A stretch of 64,000 nt of DNA from Dyadobacter sp. 676 (lineage in GTDB: Bacteria > Bacteroidota > Bacteroidia > Cytophagales > Spirosomataceae): NCBI RefSeq assembly GCF_040448675.1, contig NZ_CP159289.1:1240001-1304000 (forward strand). Direction: 5' to 3'. The notes beneath the pieces are model-generated. The model was not told the DNA's origin. It was given only the letters and a program-made list of their open reading frames with translations, and searched no databases. Below, piece after piece: positions 10,971 to 20,478 of the stretch; positions within the stretch are counted from its first letter, which is position 1; the number at the start of each line of letters is the position of its first letter. The position numbers and the translations under genes were made by a program.

Positions 10971-11183
10971 GAAAATTATGTTCTTGTCCATCGTGTTAAG
11001 AGGACACAAATAAGGATTTTTAATGCTTTGGGTTATAAAAGTTTGATTAAGCCCCGTGCTGCCGTGCCGGTTTATGTCGGCACAGGGTTGAAAAAGCATA
11101 GCGACGGCAAATTAGGCTGGGGTTATTAACAGGAGGATTAATAAAAGCTTAACGAGGATGTGAATTGTGAAAAAGATCACCTC

Positions 11184-12423
11184 TCAACCACCTCCATCGA
11201 CCCGGCGTATTTTCTCTTGCAACAACTGTCTGTCCGCTTTCGATTTGGCCAGCGAGGCGGATGTTTTAAAGTACGCCAAAGCCTTTGCATTATCAATTCC
11301 CAAATACAACTCCCCCCAGCAATGAGTGGTACAGGTGGTTATCCGCGAGGTTCAGCTTCTCGGCCTCGTGGATGGCCTCGGTTCTGGAGCGGGCTTTGGC
11401 CAGGGCATAAGTGCGGTTCAGGGCCGCAATGGGCGAGTATTCGAGGATGAGCAACTGGTTGTAATATTGCAGAATGTGCTCCCATTTTTCGGGGGTGTCG
11501 GCTTTGATGGTATGCCAGTAGCCGATCGCGGCTTCGAGGTGGTAACGCGAAAGTTGTCGCCCGACGGACGCCCGGTTGAGATAGTATTCCCCGCGACAAA
11601 TCAACGTCGAGTCCCAAAGGCTGTCGTCCTGATCTTCGTACAACACGGTTTCGCCCTGCGGATTGGTCCGTGCTTCGAAGCGGGAGGCGTGAAAGCACAT
11701 CAGCGCAAGCAATGCATTTACCGGGGGCCGGTCGGTACCCGGATTTTCGGTCAGCATTTTCGTGAGCCACATGGCTTCTATACAAACGTCCTTTCGCAAT
11801 GTGACATCTTTTCCCGCCGAATAAAACCCTTCATTGAAAAGCAGGTACAAGGTTTTCAAAACCGCCTCCAACCGGGGTTCGATCTCGGCTTCGGCGGGAA
11901 ACGCCATTGTCACCTCCCCGGCGCGCAGCTTTTCCCGCGCCCGGTAAAGCCGTTTGTTGATCGTCTCTTTGCTGGTCAGAAATGCACTGGCGATCTCGTT
12001 GATTCCGAACCCGCAGAGCACGTTCAACGCCAGCCCGATCTGCGATTCGATCGGGAGCGAGGGGTGGCAAATCGCGAACATCATCTGCAACTGGCTGTCG
12101 GTAATGTTCTGGCTCGACAAATCGATGACAATCTCATCCTCCATCGGGCTGTCCCTGACCACCTGGCCGCTGATTTTTTCCTTAAAAAGCTTGTCACGCC
12201 GGAGGTAATCGAGTGTTTTGTTACGTGCCACGGTATAGAGCCATGCCACCGGGTTGTCGGGTATCCCCTTGATCCCCCAAATTTCGGAAGCGAGCAAAAA
12301 GGTGTCGCTGGCAATGTCCTGGGCGATTTCAATGTGTTCCAAACCGAAAGTCTTGCCGAGTACCGCGGTGATCTTCCGGTATTCGGTCCTGAACAAATGG
12401 GGTAGCAACTCCTGATTTTCCAT
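11184..12423 (-). CDS. ECF RNA polymerase sigma factor of the ECF42 type (C-terminal frameshift)
   Basis: Sigma region 2 (about 8-80, ending RNKTLDYLRRDKLFKEKI) and region 4 (about 125-175, INEIASAFLTSKETINKRLYRAREKL) are followed by the long C-terminal DUF6596/TPR-like extension typical of ECF42. That group is usually encoded beside a YCII/DGPF protein, as here (12482-12823). The zero frame stops early at 11293 after a C6 run (11312-11317). With one base removed the protein continues as GELYLGIDNAKALAYFKTS and ends at 11184, 412 residues, the expected length. The extension replaces an anti-sigma factor in this group; how it senses a signal is unknown. Confidence 0.88.
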
Positions 12424-12436
12424 GGCTTTAAATTAA

Positions 12437-12465
12437 ATAAGCCTTTGCTGGTTACAAAGGCTTAT
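12437..12465 (-). promoter_or_regulatory. Intercistronic hairpin before the ECF42 sigma gene
   Basis: ATAAGCCTTTG (12437-12447), loop CTGGTTA, CAAAGGCTTAT (12455-12465): a perfect 11-bp inverted repeat. It ends 13 bp before the sigma start codon and lies between the YCII gene and the sigma gene. On the minus strand it is followed by TTTAATTTAAA. It may act as an attenuator, a processing site or a structure that limits sigma translation. Confidence 0.6.
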
Positions 12466-12481
12466 CGTACGCAGGCTGGAA

Positions 12482-12823
12482 TTACATATGGATAATAGGC
12501 CGGACCTCGACATTGCCGCCAGCCAGGAGGATCGGGCAGCCTTTCGCCATTTCGGTCGCCTCGTCCAGCGACTCCGCCCGCACCATGATGAATCCGCCTA
12601 CGGATTCCTTCGTTTCGATGTACGGCCCGTCGGTTACAAGGTTCGATGGCCTGACCACATTGCCCTCGTTGGCCAAACGGTTGCCACGGTCGACCAGCTT
12701 TCCCTGCGCCGCGATGCCGCCAATCCAGTCCATCCATTTTTGCATGCTTTTCTGCAATTCTTCCGGTGACATGCCCGCCATTACGGCCGCATCGTTTCTG
12801 AAAACAAACAAGAAGTCTTTCAT
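12482..12823 (-). CDS. YCII/DGPF-domain protein, partner of the ECF42 sigma factor
   Basis: 113 residues, a single YCII-related domain. The DGPY (family DGPF) motif stands in LVTDGPYIETKESVGGFIMV, with EATEMAKGCP further on. These small alpha/beta proteins are nearly always next to ECF42 sigma factors, which is the arrangement here (gap 58 bp, same strand, upstream). Biochemical role unknown; they may modulate the sigma factor or be its main target. No signal peptide, so cytoplasmic. Confidence 0.88.
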   Translation of the reverse strand: MKDFLFVFRNDAAVMAGMSPEELQKSMQKWMDWIGGIAAQGKLVDRGNRLANEGNVVRPSNLVTDGPYIETKESVGGFIMVRAESLDEATEMAKGCPILLAGGNVEVRPIIHM

Positions 12824-13001
12824 TTCAAATAAGATTTAAGTTTTAAAACCGATTGACGAGCGGCCACGGCGATGTTGGACAAAAGTTTAGGATTTTCTTC
12901 AAAAAAATACCAATCCCTTTAAAAAAACACACACGCACTTTGGTACGATTGTTTAACAAAAAGGCATCAAAAATCTGTCAACATTGCAAAATAGCCTGGA
13001 A

Positions 13002-14189
13002 ATGACCGTTACACGCACGCATTCGAAAAAAAGACGTACGGCCAAAATCCTGATCGGGATACTGGTCGCCATTGTGGTGATCCGGCTGTTATTACCTTAT
13101 GCCGTCCTCTACTTCGCAAACAGGAGCCTTGCGAATATGGACGGGTATTATGGACACATTCACGATATCGACCTTGCGATTATCCGCGGGGCCTACCAGA
13201 TCGACAGTATTTACATTAATAAAGAAGACTCCGTCACACACAAGCAAACGCCTTTTTTTGCGTCCCGGGAGGTCGATCTCTCGGTGGAATGGAAGGCGCT
13301 GTTCAAAGGCTCCATTGTGGGCGAAATGGTTTTCCAGAGGCCATACCTGCTTTTTACCAAGGATAAGGTCGAACCGAAGGAGGTCGTGAAGGATTCCGCG
13401 GATTTTCGCCGGATACTCGACCAATTCATGCCCCTGAACATCAACCGCTGCGAGCTGCGCGGCGGGGCGATCCAGTACAAGGATTTCAGCTCGAAACCCA
13501 ACGTCGATATCGCCATGACCAACGTGAACCTGCTCGCCCAGAACCTGCGGAACAGCTACGATTCCACGGCACTTTTGCCCGCCAGCATCCACGCCACTGC
13601 CGAGGTATATGAGGGCAAGCTGCGTTTCGACGCAAAGCTCAACCCGCTCGCCGATGCCCCTACCTTCGACATGAGCGCCGAATTGAACAACACCAACCTG
13701 GTTAAACTGAACGACTTTTTCCAGGCATATGCGAAGGTCGACGTCAACGACGGCCGTTTCGGACTTTACACGGAGGTAGCCGCCAAAGACGATGAATTCA
13801 AGGGATATGTAAAACCGGTGATCAAGAATCTCGATGTGTTGGGAAAAGAAGACCGCAAGGACAATGTGCTTCAAAAACTCTGGGAAGCTGTTGCGGGCGG
13901 GGCGGGCAAGCTGTTTGAGAACAAAAACAAAGGCCAGGTAGCCACCAAAGTGCCGTTCCAGGGCCGATTGGACGACCCCAAGACGAATGTATGGGTTGCG
14001 ATTCTCAACATCCTTCAAAATGCATTCATCCACGCCATTCAGCCGTCCATCGACAACGAGATCAGCATCGCGTCGGTGAAGGAAGACAAAAAGGAGAAGA
14101 AGACCTTTCTGCAAAAGATCTTCTCCGGTGGTGATGGCAAAAAAGAAAAGAAAAGCAAGGACAAAAAGAGCGGCAACAAAGGCGATTAG
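13002..14189 (+). CDS. DUF748/AsmA-like envelope protein
   Basis: 395 residues from ATG at 13002; an in-frame TTG at 12984 is possible but less likely. One transmembrane helix (about 15-36, ILIGILVAIVVIRLLLPYAVLY) is followed by a long beta-rich periplasmic part of the AsmA/DUF748 type: DLSVEWKALFKGSIVGEMVFQRPYL and INRCELRGGAIQYKDFSSKPNVDIAMTNV-like repeats. The last 45 residues are very rich in Lys and Glu. Such proteins are thought to act in outer-membrane homeostasis or lipid transport. Single transcription unit, convergent with and abutting the next gene. Confidence 0.75.
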   Translation: MTVTRTHSKKRRTAKILIGILVAIVVIRLLLPYAVLYFANRSLANMDGYYGHIHDIDLAIIRGAYQIDSIYINKEDSVTHKQTPFFASREVDLSVEWKALFKGSIVGEMVFQRPYLLFTKDKVEPKEVVKDSADFRRILDQFMPLNINRCELRGGAIQYKDFSSKPNVDIAMTNVNLLAQNLRNSYDSTALLPASIHATAEVYEGKLRFDAKLNPLADAPTFDMSAELNNTNLVKLNDFFQAYAKVDVNDGRFGLYTEVAAKDDEFKGYVKPVIKNLDVLGKEDRKDNVLQKLWEAVAGGAGKLFENKNKGQVATKVPFQGRLDDPKTNVWVAILNILQNAFIHAIQPSIDNEISIASVKEDKKEKKTFLQKIFSGGDGKKEKKSKDKKSGNKGD

Positions 14190-14672
14190 CTACTCCTGTG
14201 AGCCGGTATCGCCCTGTGAAAGGTCCGTCAATTCCCATTTCTTATGCTTGTGAAGCCGCTGTGCTGCGTCAATTGAATGCGATGTGTGGATATCGGTGTC
14301 CATTTCCGACATCTCGGCGAGCTTACGGTAAAATTTGCGCAGCACATCCAGCTCCGCCTCGCTCAGGTCCTCGATATCGACCATCCGGTTGCTTGCGAAG
14401 CGGCTCGCCGCGATCAGTTCGTTCAGTTTCAACTGAATGGCTTTGGAATCTTTGTTCTGCGATTTCTGGATCAGAAAAACCATCAGGAAGGTGACGATGG
14501 TCGTCCCGGTGTTGATCACCAGCTGCCAGGTATCGGAATAATTAAAAACCGGCCCGGTAATGCCCCAAACGAGTATAACCCCTAATGCCACGCCAAAAGC
14601 CATGGAACTGCCTGTCCAGGCGGTGATCCGCGTGGCCATTTTCTCGAAAAAATTGATTCTCCCTCTTTCCAT
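14190..14672 (-). CDS. Low-affinity iron permease family membrane protein
   Basis: 160 residues with two transmembrane helices (about 18-40 and 48-70) near the N-terminus and a charged cytoplasmic C-terminal half. The segment TWQLVINTGTTIVTFLMVFLIQKSQNKDSKAIQLKLNELI is the hallmark of Pfam family 'low affinity iron permease'. The bacterial members are much smaller than the yeast Fet4 transporter and their transport role is unproven. The ending abuts the stop codon of the convergent DUF748-like gene with no gap. Confidence 0.82.
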   Translation of the reverse strand: MERGRINFFEKMATRITAWTGSSMAFGVALGVILVWGITGPVFNYSDTWQLVINTGTTIVTFLMVFLIQKSQNKDSKAIQLKLNELIAASRFASNRMVDIEDLSEAELDVLRKFYRKLAEMSEMDTDIHTSHSIDAAQRLHKHKKWELTDLSQGDTGSQE

Positions 14673-14888
14673 AAATTAAGAACTTTGAAAAAGGCAATCT
14701 CCGATCTTTCCGGCTGAAATGCTACTTCTTCATCTGATTTTCAAATAAAAAAACACCATTCTTGTCGGTTATGACACGACTTTTCAACTCCCGATTAAAC
14801 CAGAAACATGACTTTTATCATATTTTCATCATAATCAATTCGATTACATTTGTAGAAATACTTCAAATCATGTTACTCAACGTTATGC

Positions 14889-14917
14889 AAAAAAGGGCTC
14901 CCGCGGGAGCCCTTTTT
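14889..14917 (-). terminator. Strong rho-independent terminator of the cupredoxin-dehydrogenase gene
   Basis: GGGCTCCCGCGGGAGCCC (14895-14912) is a perfect palindrome flanked by A6 on the left and T5 on the right. It therefore works in either direction. It starts 12 bp past the minus-strand stop codon at 14924. Confidence 0.92.
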
Positions 14918-14923
14918 CAGTGA

Positions 14924-17782
14924 TCAGTGATTCATTGCGGTCCCGGTCGTGTGGTGATGACCTTGCTGATTCCCGATTTGGCCGACCTTGTTATAGTCTT
15001 TCAAAATCTTTCTGGATTCGTCTGTACCGATTGCCTCCACCCGCTGGACCATGTAAGGCAGCATTTTAGGGAATGGAGATTTTCCCGCCAGTTGCAACGC
15101 TCGTTTCGCATCGACGGCGGCCAGTGGCTCGGCAGCATACCATTCCATGAGTGGCAGGTTATGATCGTCCTTATCTTCGGCTTTTTGTACCAGCGCATCG
15201 AGCACATCCCAGCGCTGTGACGGATCCAGGCGGAGCATTCCGGAAGTAAGGTAAAGCCTCACCAATTTGGAATTGTCCTTTTGCGCCATTTCTACAAACT
15301 TCTTCAATATTTCCGGTGACACGGCTTTGCCTTCCGTCAGCAACTGCACCGACCAGCTCCTTATGTACTCGCTATCGTGGGAAAGCAGCTCCGCGAGCTC
15401 CTTCTCGGTGAGCCCTTTCGTCACGTGCAACGCCCACAAAGCCCGTAGCTTGCGGGTTTCGTCCGGATTTTTGGCGAGGATTTCCTTCAATGCCTTGTGT
15501 ACCTTTTTGTTGGGCCCGCGTTCCTGCAAGATCGTCCGGGCCTGGCGGACATACCATTCGTTCGGGTTCAGCTGGTAATTTACCAGTTCCATATCCGACG
15601 CCTTAGATAAATCAACCTGTACCCATTTATCGTTTTCATGGGTTATTTTAAAAATCCGTCCCATGGTTTTGTTATGAACATCGGGATTGGGGCTATGGCA
15701 CTGGTTTTTGTCGTACCAGTCGATGGCCCATACCGAGCCGCTGGCGTCGTATTTGAAATTAAGCCATTGCGACCAGGAGTCGTTCATCGCCATGAAGTCG
15801 TTTTTGTGCGTTGCCTCATAGCCGGATCCCGAGCGGGTAAGGTGGTCCATGTTGAGGCGTGCCCCATTGATATTGTTCATGAAAATGTCGTTGCGGTATT
15901 CCCCGGGCCAGCTGTTGCCCAGGTAAATCATCGCTCCCGCATGCGCATGTCCCCCGCCCGCGGAAGCCGAACGGAAGTTACCGGCATGCGGCCCCCGCTC
16001 TCCCACCCAATGTACATGATCGGCGATGGTTTTAATGTCGTCGTAAGTGTAGGGATTGAAATGCTTGCCGGCCTGCCGCTGGTAGCGGGCCCCCTGTATC
16101 ACATGGTACATGTGCGGGATCACGCACACGGTGATGAACGGATGCCCGTATTCATTGAAATCGATTCCCCAGGGATTGCTCGACCCTTCCGCAAAAACCT
16201 CGAATTTGTGCGAAGTAGGATGATAACGCCATACGCCCGCATTGATTTTCGTTCTTTCTGAATCGGGCGCTCCCGGCTTGCCTACATTGGAATGGGTAAA
16301 CACGCCGTGTGTCCCGTAAAGCCAGCCGTCTGGTCCCCAGCGGAGGTTGTTGAGTACCTCGTGGGTGTCTTCCAGGCCCCAGCCGTCGAGCAATATCTGC
16401 GGCGGACCGGCAGGCTTGTCGTTTTTGAAATCGGCGGGGATAAACAGTAGGTGCGGCGCCGATCCGAGCCATACCCCGCCCATTCCCACTTCGATGCCGC
16501 TGATCAGGTTGAGGCCTTCGGCAAATACCTTGCGCTTATCGAGTGTGCCGTCACCATTGGTGTCTTCGAAAATCAGGATTTTGTCCCTGCCCTTCCCTTC
16601 CGGGGCGCGTACCGGGTAAGTATGCCCCTCCACAACCCATAACCTGCCGCGTGCATCCACGGTAAAGCTGATTGGCCGGATAATATCGGGTTCTGCCGCC
16701 GCCAGCGTGATTTTAAAGCCCGGCGGCGGTGTCATCGCTTTCGCCGCCTCTATTCCGGACAAACCCGCGTTCAGGACCGGGTCCAGCGGTGGCAGAATGA
16801 TGATATCCTTCTGTTTCAGCTCGTTGGGAAACTCGGGGCGGCTTGCATAGAAACGAAAGTCGTCGAAGTTGATATGCGCCCATTTGTCGTTTGGAATGTA
16901 GGGGATTTGCGAAATGCCCGTCTCGTTGTCGACGATCCGGATAAAAATCTCCTTGTTCAGATACGGCTGCAGGTCGACCACCGCGGGTTGCAGCGTAGCC
17001 CTGCCCTGGCCGGTAATGTGGTAAATAACCTTGTTATCCGACGCCGTAACGATTTCCACGCGCGTATCCTGCAACGCCCCGCCCGACACCCGGAAAGCGG
17101 CAAAAGGCTGGGTTACCTGGAACGGAACGGAGGTGAGGGTACCGGTTTGCTTGTAGTTCAGCGTGCCGCCGCTGCTGAGGAAATATTTGCCCTCATAACC
17201 GATATGCATCTCCTTCTCATGCACCGGCGAGGGGTCGGAACTGAAAAGCGCATTAGTGAAGGCATCGCCCGTGGCTGTCCAGTTTTTCAGATCGCCCGTT
17301 TCAAAACCCAGGTTGAGCGGCTGGCCGTCCTTCATGGGCACTTGGCCTGCTACGGTCTCGTTGGAAATAACCCCTTCCACTACTTCGAAGCTACCCACCA
17401 TGCCCGCCGCACGGTGCCCCGGCACAGAGCAATAATAGGTGTCGTTCTGCTCGGCTTTGAAGGTAATACTAGTACTGGTCCCTTTTTCGATGATCACTTT
17501 GCTTTTGATCCCGAGTTTTTCCAGCGCGATATCGTGCGTCATGAGTTCGCCGTTGGTGATCGTGATCCTGACCCGGTCGCCTTTGTTCGCCTTCAGCGTG
17601 GGGTTGCGGGCGCCGTCTTTGGCGAAGAAGCCGAGCATCGTCGCTTCCAGCGCATAGTCGCGGTCAAATTTTTCAGCGGTTTGTGTGGTCGGGGCCTGCT
17701 GTGCGACGGAGTCCAGGGCAGGAACCGCCACCATTGCCAGCGCCAGTGGTACGAGAATGTGGGTCAACCTTATCATATTCAT
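14924..17782 (-). CDS. Cupredoxin / PVC-type membrane-bound dehydrogenase fusion
   Basis: 952 residues, periplasmic. Signal peptide (1-28), then a cupredoxin domain (about 38-138) with complete type 1 copper ligands His83, Cys118, His123 and Met128 (YYCSVPGHRAAGM). A beta-sandwich, carbohydrate-binding-like region follows (about 150-320). A six-bladed propeller of the PVC-type 'membrane-bound dehydrogenase' family comes next (about 345-720, with GRLWVVEGHTYP, EDTNGDGTLDKRKVFAEGL, HVHWVGERGPHAGNFRSASAGGGHAHAGAM), and a HEAT-like helical tail (about 740-930). Many relatives use a C-terminal cytochrome c; here no CXXCH exists, so the copper domain probably takes the electrons. Ends in a His-rich tail (GHHHTTG). 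Substrate unknown, likely a sugar or alcohol. Confidence 0.85.
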   Translation of the reverse strand: MNMIRLTHILVPLALAMVAVPALDSVAQQAPTTQTAEKFDRDYALEATMLGFFAKDGARNPTLKANKGDRVRITITNGELMTHDIALEKLGIKSKVIIEKGTSTSITFKAEQNDTYYCSVPGHRAAGMVGSFEVVEGVISNETVAGQVPMKDGQPLNLGFETGDLKNWTATGDAFTNALFSSDPSPVHEKEMHIGYEGKYFLSSGGTLNYKQTGTLTSVPFQVTQPFAAFRVSGGALQDTRVEIVTASDNKVIYHITGQGRATLQPAVVDLQPYLNKEIFIRIVDNETGISQIPYIPNDKWAHINFDDFRFYASRPEFPNELKQKDIIILPPLDPVLNAGLSGIEAAKAMTPPPGFKITLAAAEPDIIRPISFTVDARGRLWVVEGHTYPVRAPEGKGRDKILIFEDTNGDGTLDKRKVFAEGLNLISGIEVGMGGVWLGSAPHLLFIPADFKNDKPAGPPQILLDGWGLEDTHEVLNNLRWGPDGWLYGTHGVFTHSNVGKPGAPDSERTKINAGVWRYHPTSHKFEVFAEGSSNPWGIDFNEYGHPFITVCVIPHMYHVIQGARYQRQAGKHFNPYTYDDIKTIADHVHWVGERGPHAGNFRSASAGGGHAHAGAMIYLGNSWPGEYRNDIFMNNINGARLNMDHLTRSGSGYEATHKNDFMAMNDSWSQWLNFKYDASGSVWAIDWYDKNQCHSPNPDVHNKTMGRIFKITHENDKWVQVDLSKASDMELVNYQLNPNEWYVRQARTILQERGPNKKVHKALKEILAKNPDETRKLRALWALHVTKGLTEKELAELLSHDSEYIRSWSVQLLTEGKAVSPEILKKFVEMAQKDNSKLVRLYLTSGMLRLDPSQRWDVLDALVQKAEDKDDHNLPLMEWYAAEPLAAVDAKRALQLAGKSPFPKMLPYMVQRVEAIGTDESRKILKDYNKVGQIGNQQGHHHTTGTAMNH

Positions 17783-18060
17783 CTGTTTAGGAATTTCTGC
17801 TTCGAAAGTCGAGGAATAAAGGAATACACCATCGGGTTTATACTTATGGCAGTTTTTTAGAGGCGCGCTCGAAGAAACGTCGGGGGAAATTCATTTCGAC
17901 ATTTGAAAATTCACACTCTCGTGCACAATCCCCGACTAGCGGAAGCCGCTGCCAGGCCACGTTCGGAAATGTATCCCGAATCAATGTTTTGCGAGCCTGT
18001 TGGCTACATGGCCATAAATTTGTTTCGAAAGCCGGTGACAATTTTACCGGCAATGGCAGG

Positions 18061-18432
18061 TTACTTTTGGGCCGCCCGCCGGTTTTCGGCTATTCGCAGC
18101 GTTACGATTTTCCGGATCAAATCCAGTGGCATAGGTTTGTTCAACGGGAAATGCACGGAGCCTTTCGTCCCTTTAAAACCGGCAAGCTCTTCGGACAATG
18201 CTTCCGAAATCGCCGCCGTGACAGGGTATAGCGCCACGTGCTTTTTCCAGGCGGCGAAATAAATGAGGTAGGTGCCGTTCAGGTTGAAGGTAGGCATGTC
18301 GTACGAAATGGTTTCTTCCGCATCCGGCGCCGCAGCTCTGACCTCCGCGCGTATCTCATACAAAATCGCCCGCACTGTTTCCGGAAAGCCGGCAATATAT
18401 TCATCAATCGAACCAGGTTTCCCGGTAGCCAT
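18061..18432 (-). CDS. DUF1801 (YdhG-like) protein
   Basis: 123 residues from ATG at 18432, chosen because the family begins with a motif like SIDEYIAGFPETVRAILYEIR; the longer frame from 18534 adds unrelated residues. The middle has the typical EETISYDMPTFNLNGTYLIYFAAWKKHVALYP and the end FPLNKPMPLDLIRKIVTLRI. The fold is related to frataxin-like iron chaperones such as Fra/YdhG, but bacterial functions are mostly unknown. Cytoplasmic. Stands alone, with no operon partners on this strand. Confidence 0.85.
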   Translation of the reverse strand: MATGKPGSIDEYIAGFPETVRAILYEIRAEVRAAAPDAEETISYDMPTFNLNGTYLIYFAAWKKHVALYPVTAAISEALSEELAGFKGTKGSVHFPLNKPMPLDLIRKIVTLRIAENRRAAQK

Positions 18433-18595
18433 TACATCGTTTTGAATAAACTGGAAAATCACAAAATCGGGAATCTTACCGGACAGCCGCATAATTCCGT
18501 CAGCTACACAAAAAACAGGCAAGCTGCTCAACATACTGATCCCGAATGATTTTACGGCGATATTTTTACAATATCATTCCAAACAGCCGTATGTC

Positions 18596-18688
18596 ATGAA
18601 ATGGATTCTATTGCTTTCGGCGATTATCGCCTGGCTGGCAAAAGTAGCTATAACTGCACAGGACATGGGTTGGACTGTTTTAACGTAA
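18596..18688 (+). CDS. 30-residue ORF with a signal-peptide-like N-terminus, possible gene remnant
   Basis: MKWILLLSAIIAWLAKVAITA, then QDMGWTVLT and a stop, one base before an in-frame GTG of the sulfatase region. The mature stub resembles the first residues of DUF1080-type secreted glycosidases, which often read QxxGWTxLF, and these are common neighbours of sulfatases. It may be a decayed gene start, a short secreted peptide or chance. Low support. Confidence 0.3.
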   Translation: MKWILLLSAIIAWLAKVAITAQDMGWTVLT

Positions 18689-18737
18689 TGTGAAAACTCC
18701 TACTTTCGGGAAAAATCATTCGCCGTTGCAGGAACGC

Positions 18738-20454
18738 ATGTTTAAAACCAGTCTATTCCTAGCCGCGCTCGGTCTTGTAACGAGCGCCGGCCTGGCCGCA
18801 TTGAAAACCAGGGACCATTCCGAAAGCCCCGAGAACGCCTCGCGCCCGAACATCGTCGTGATATTGGCCGACGACATGGGTTATTCGGATATGGGTTGCT
18901 ACGGAGGAGAGGTAAAAACGCCCAACCTCGATTATCTGGCACTAAACGGCTTGCGTTACCGCCAGTTTTACAACACTTCGCGCTGCTGCCCCACACGCGC
19001 CTCCCTGCTTACTGGCTTGTACAGTCATCAGGCGGGTATCGGCAAGATGACCGAGGCCGAAAACCAGCCCGGTTACCAGGGCCACATTACCGAAAATACG
19101 GTGACGCTGGCGGAAGTACTCAAAACTGCCGGTTATCAGACCGGCATGGTGGGCAAATGGCACGTTTCAAACACGTTTACCCGGGAAGACCCGCAGGAAC
19201 AGCTTGCCTGGCTGAGCCACCAGAAAGACTTCGGGGCTTTTTCACCCGTCGAACAATATCCTGCCAGCCGCGGTTTCGACAAGTTCTTCGGGACCATCTG
19301 GGGGGGTGGTGGATTTTTTCGACCCGTTCAGCCTGGTAAACGGGAAGGAGCCCGTGAAAGAAGTACCGAAAGATTACTACCACACCGACGCCATCAACGA
19401 CACAACCGTGGCTTATATCCGCGAATTTGCCCAATCGGACAAACCGTTTTTCCTCTATGTGGCCCATAACGCTCCCCATTGGCCGCTGCAGGCGAGGCCC
19501 GAAGACATTGCGAAATATAAAGATACTTACAAAAGCGGCTGGGAGCCGGTCCGCAAGGCCCGGTATGAAAGAATGGTAAAAATGGGTCTGATCGACCCGA
19601 ACGTCACGAAACTGCCGGATACGCCGCCCGGTGCCATGCGATGGGAGGAAAATCCCGACCGTGAATGGGACGCCACGGCCATGGCGGTGCACGCCGCTAT
19701 GATCGACCGGATGGACCAGGGCATCGGCCGGATTATCGATGCATTAAAACAAAGCGGAGAACTCGAAAACACGTTGATCCTCTTTCTGAGCGACAACGGG
19801 GCGAGTCCTGAAAATTGTGCGAAATATGGCCCGGGCTTCGACCGTCCGGGCGAAACACGCGACGGTCGTAAAATAGTCTATGCTACTGAGAAGCAGGTTC
19901 TGCCAGGCCCGCAAACGAGCTACGCGTCCATCGGCCCGCGCTGGGCGGGCGTAGCCAACACCCCTTACCGGTATGCCAAGGCAGAGTCGTTCGAAGGGGG
20001 GATCAATACGCCGATGATCGCCTTCTGGCCGAAGGGCATTACGGCTAAAAAGGGGAGTTTCAGCGATCATACGGGGCACGTAATGGACCTCATGGCGACG
20101 TTCTGCGAACTTTCGGGGGCCGTTTATCCCCGGCAATACAAGAATAACGATATCCGGCCCACTACCGGAACCAGTATTGTGGCGTCTTTCAGCGGCAAGT
20201 CCCCGGGGCAACGGCGGGAGTTATTCAACGAACATTTCGGCGCCCGCTACGCACGGGAAGGCAACTGGAAGCTCGTCTCACCGTCATCCGACTCTACCTG
20301 GCAGTTATACGATCTCTCCGCGGACCGTTCCGAAACTAAAAACCTGGCCGCAGAACATCCGGAACTGGCAAAACGCCTGGCGAACCGCTGGCACGAATGG
20401 GCCGATACACATCAGGTATTCCCGAAGCCCGATAGGCCGGCCTCCGGCAGATGA
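18738..20454 (+). CDS. Secreted arylsulfatase-type sulfatase (frameshifted)
   Basis: ATG at 18738 follows AGGAA and opens a signal peptide; GTG at 18690 is an alternative. The alkaline-phosphatase-like domain begins NIVVILADDMGYSDMGCYGG, metal ligands Asp45 and Asp46. The formylglycine signature is C83-C-P-T-R87 (C-x-P-x-R) in RCCPTRASLLTGLYSHQAG, which needs a maturation enzyme not seen here. The frame breaks at about residue 188 in a G7 run (19300-19306). Removing one base joins GTIWG to VVDFFDPF and yields 571 residues, normal for the family. Later motifs are FFLYVAHNAPHWPLQA and FLSDNGASPENC. Convergent with the OmpR regulator gene. Confidence 0.88.
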
Positions 20455-20478
20455 CGATACGGTTTCTGGTTGCCGCTC

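Noticed and set aside
11326..12405. 359-codon plus-strand frame opposite the ECF42 sigma gene
   Set aside because: Mirror of a clearly recognised sigma factor; composition follows codon positions of the other strand.
13092..14114. 340-codon minus-strand frame inside the DUF748-like gene
   Set aside because: Antisense shadow; the plus frame has a membrane helix, family motifs and a proper start.
16874..17860. 328-codon plus-strand frame opposite the cupredoxin-dehydrogenase
   Set aside because: The minus frame has complete copper ligands and family motifs; this frame has none.
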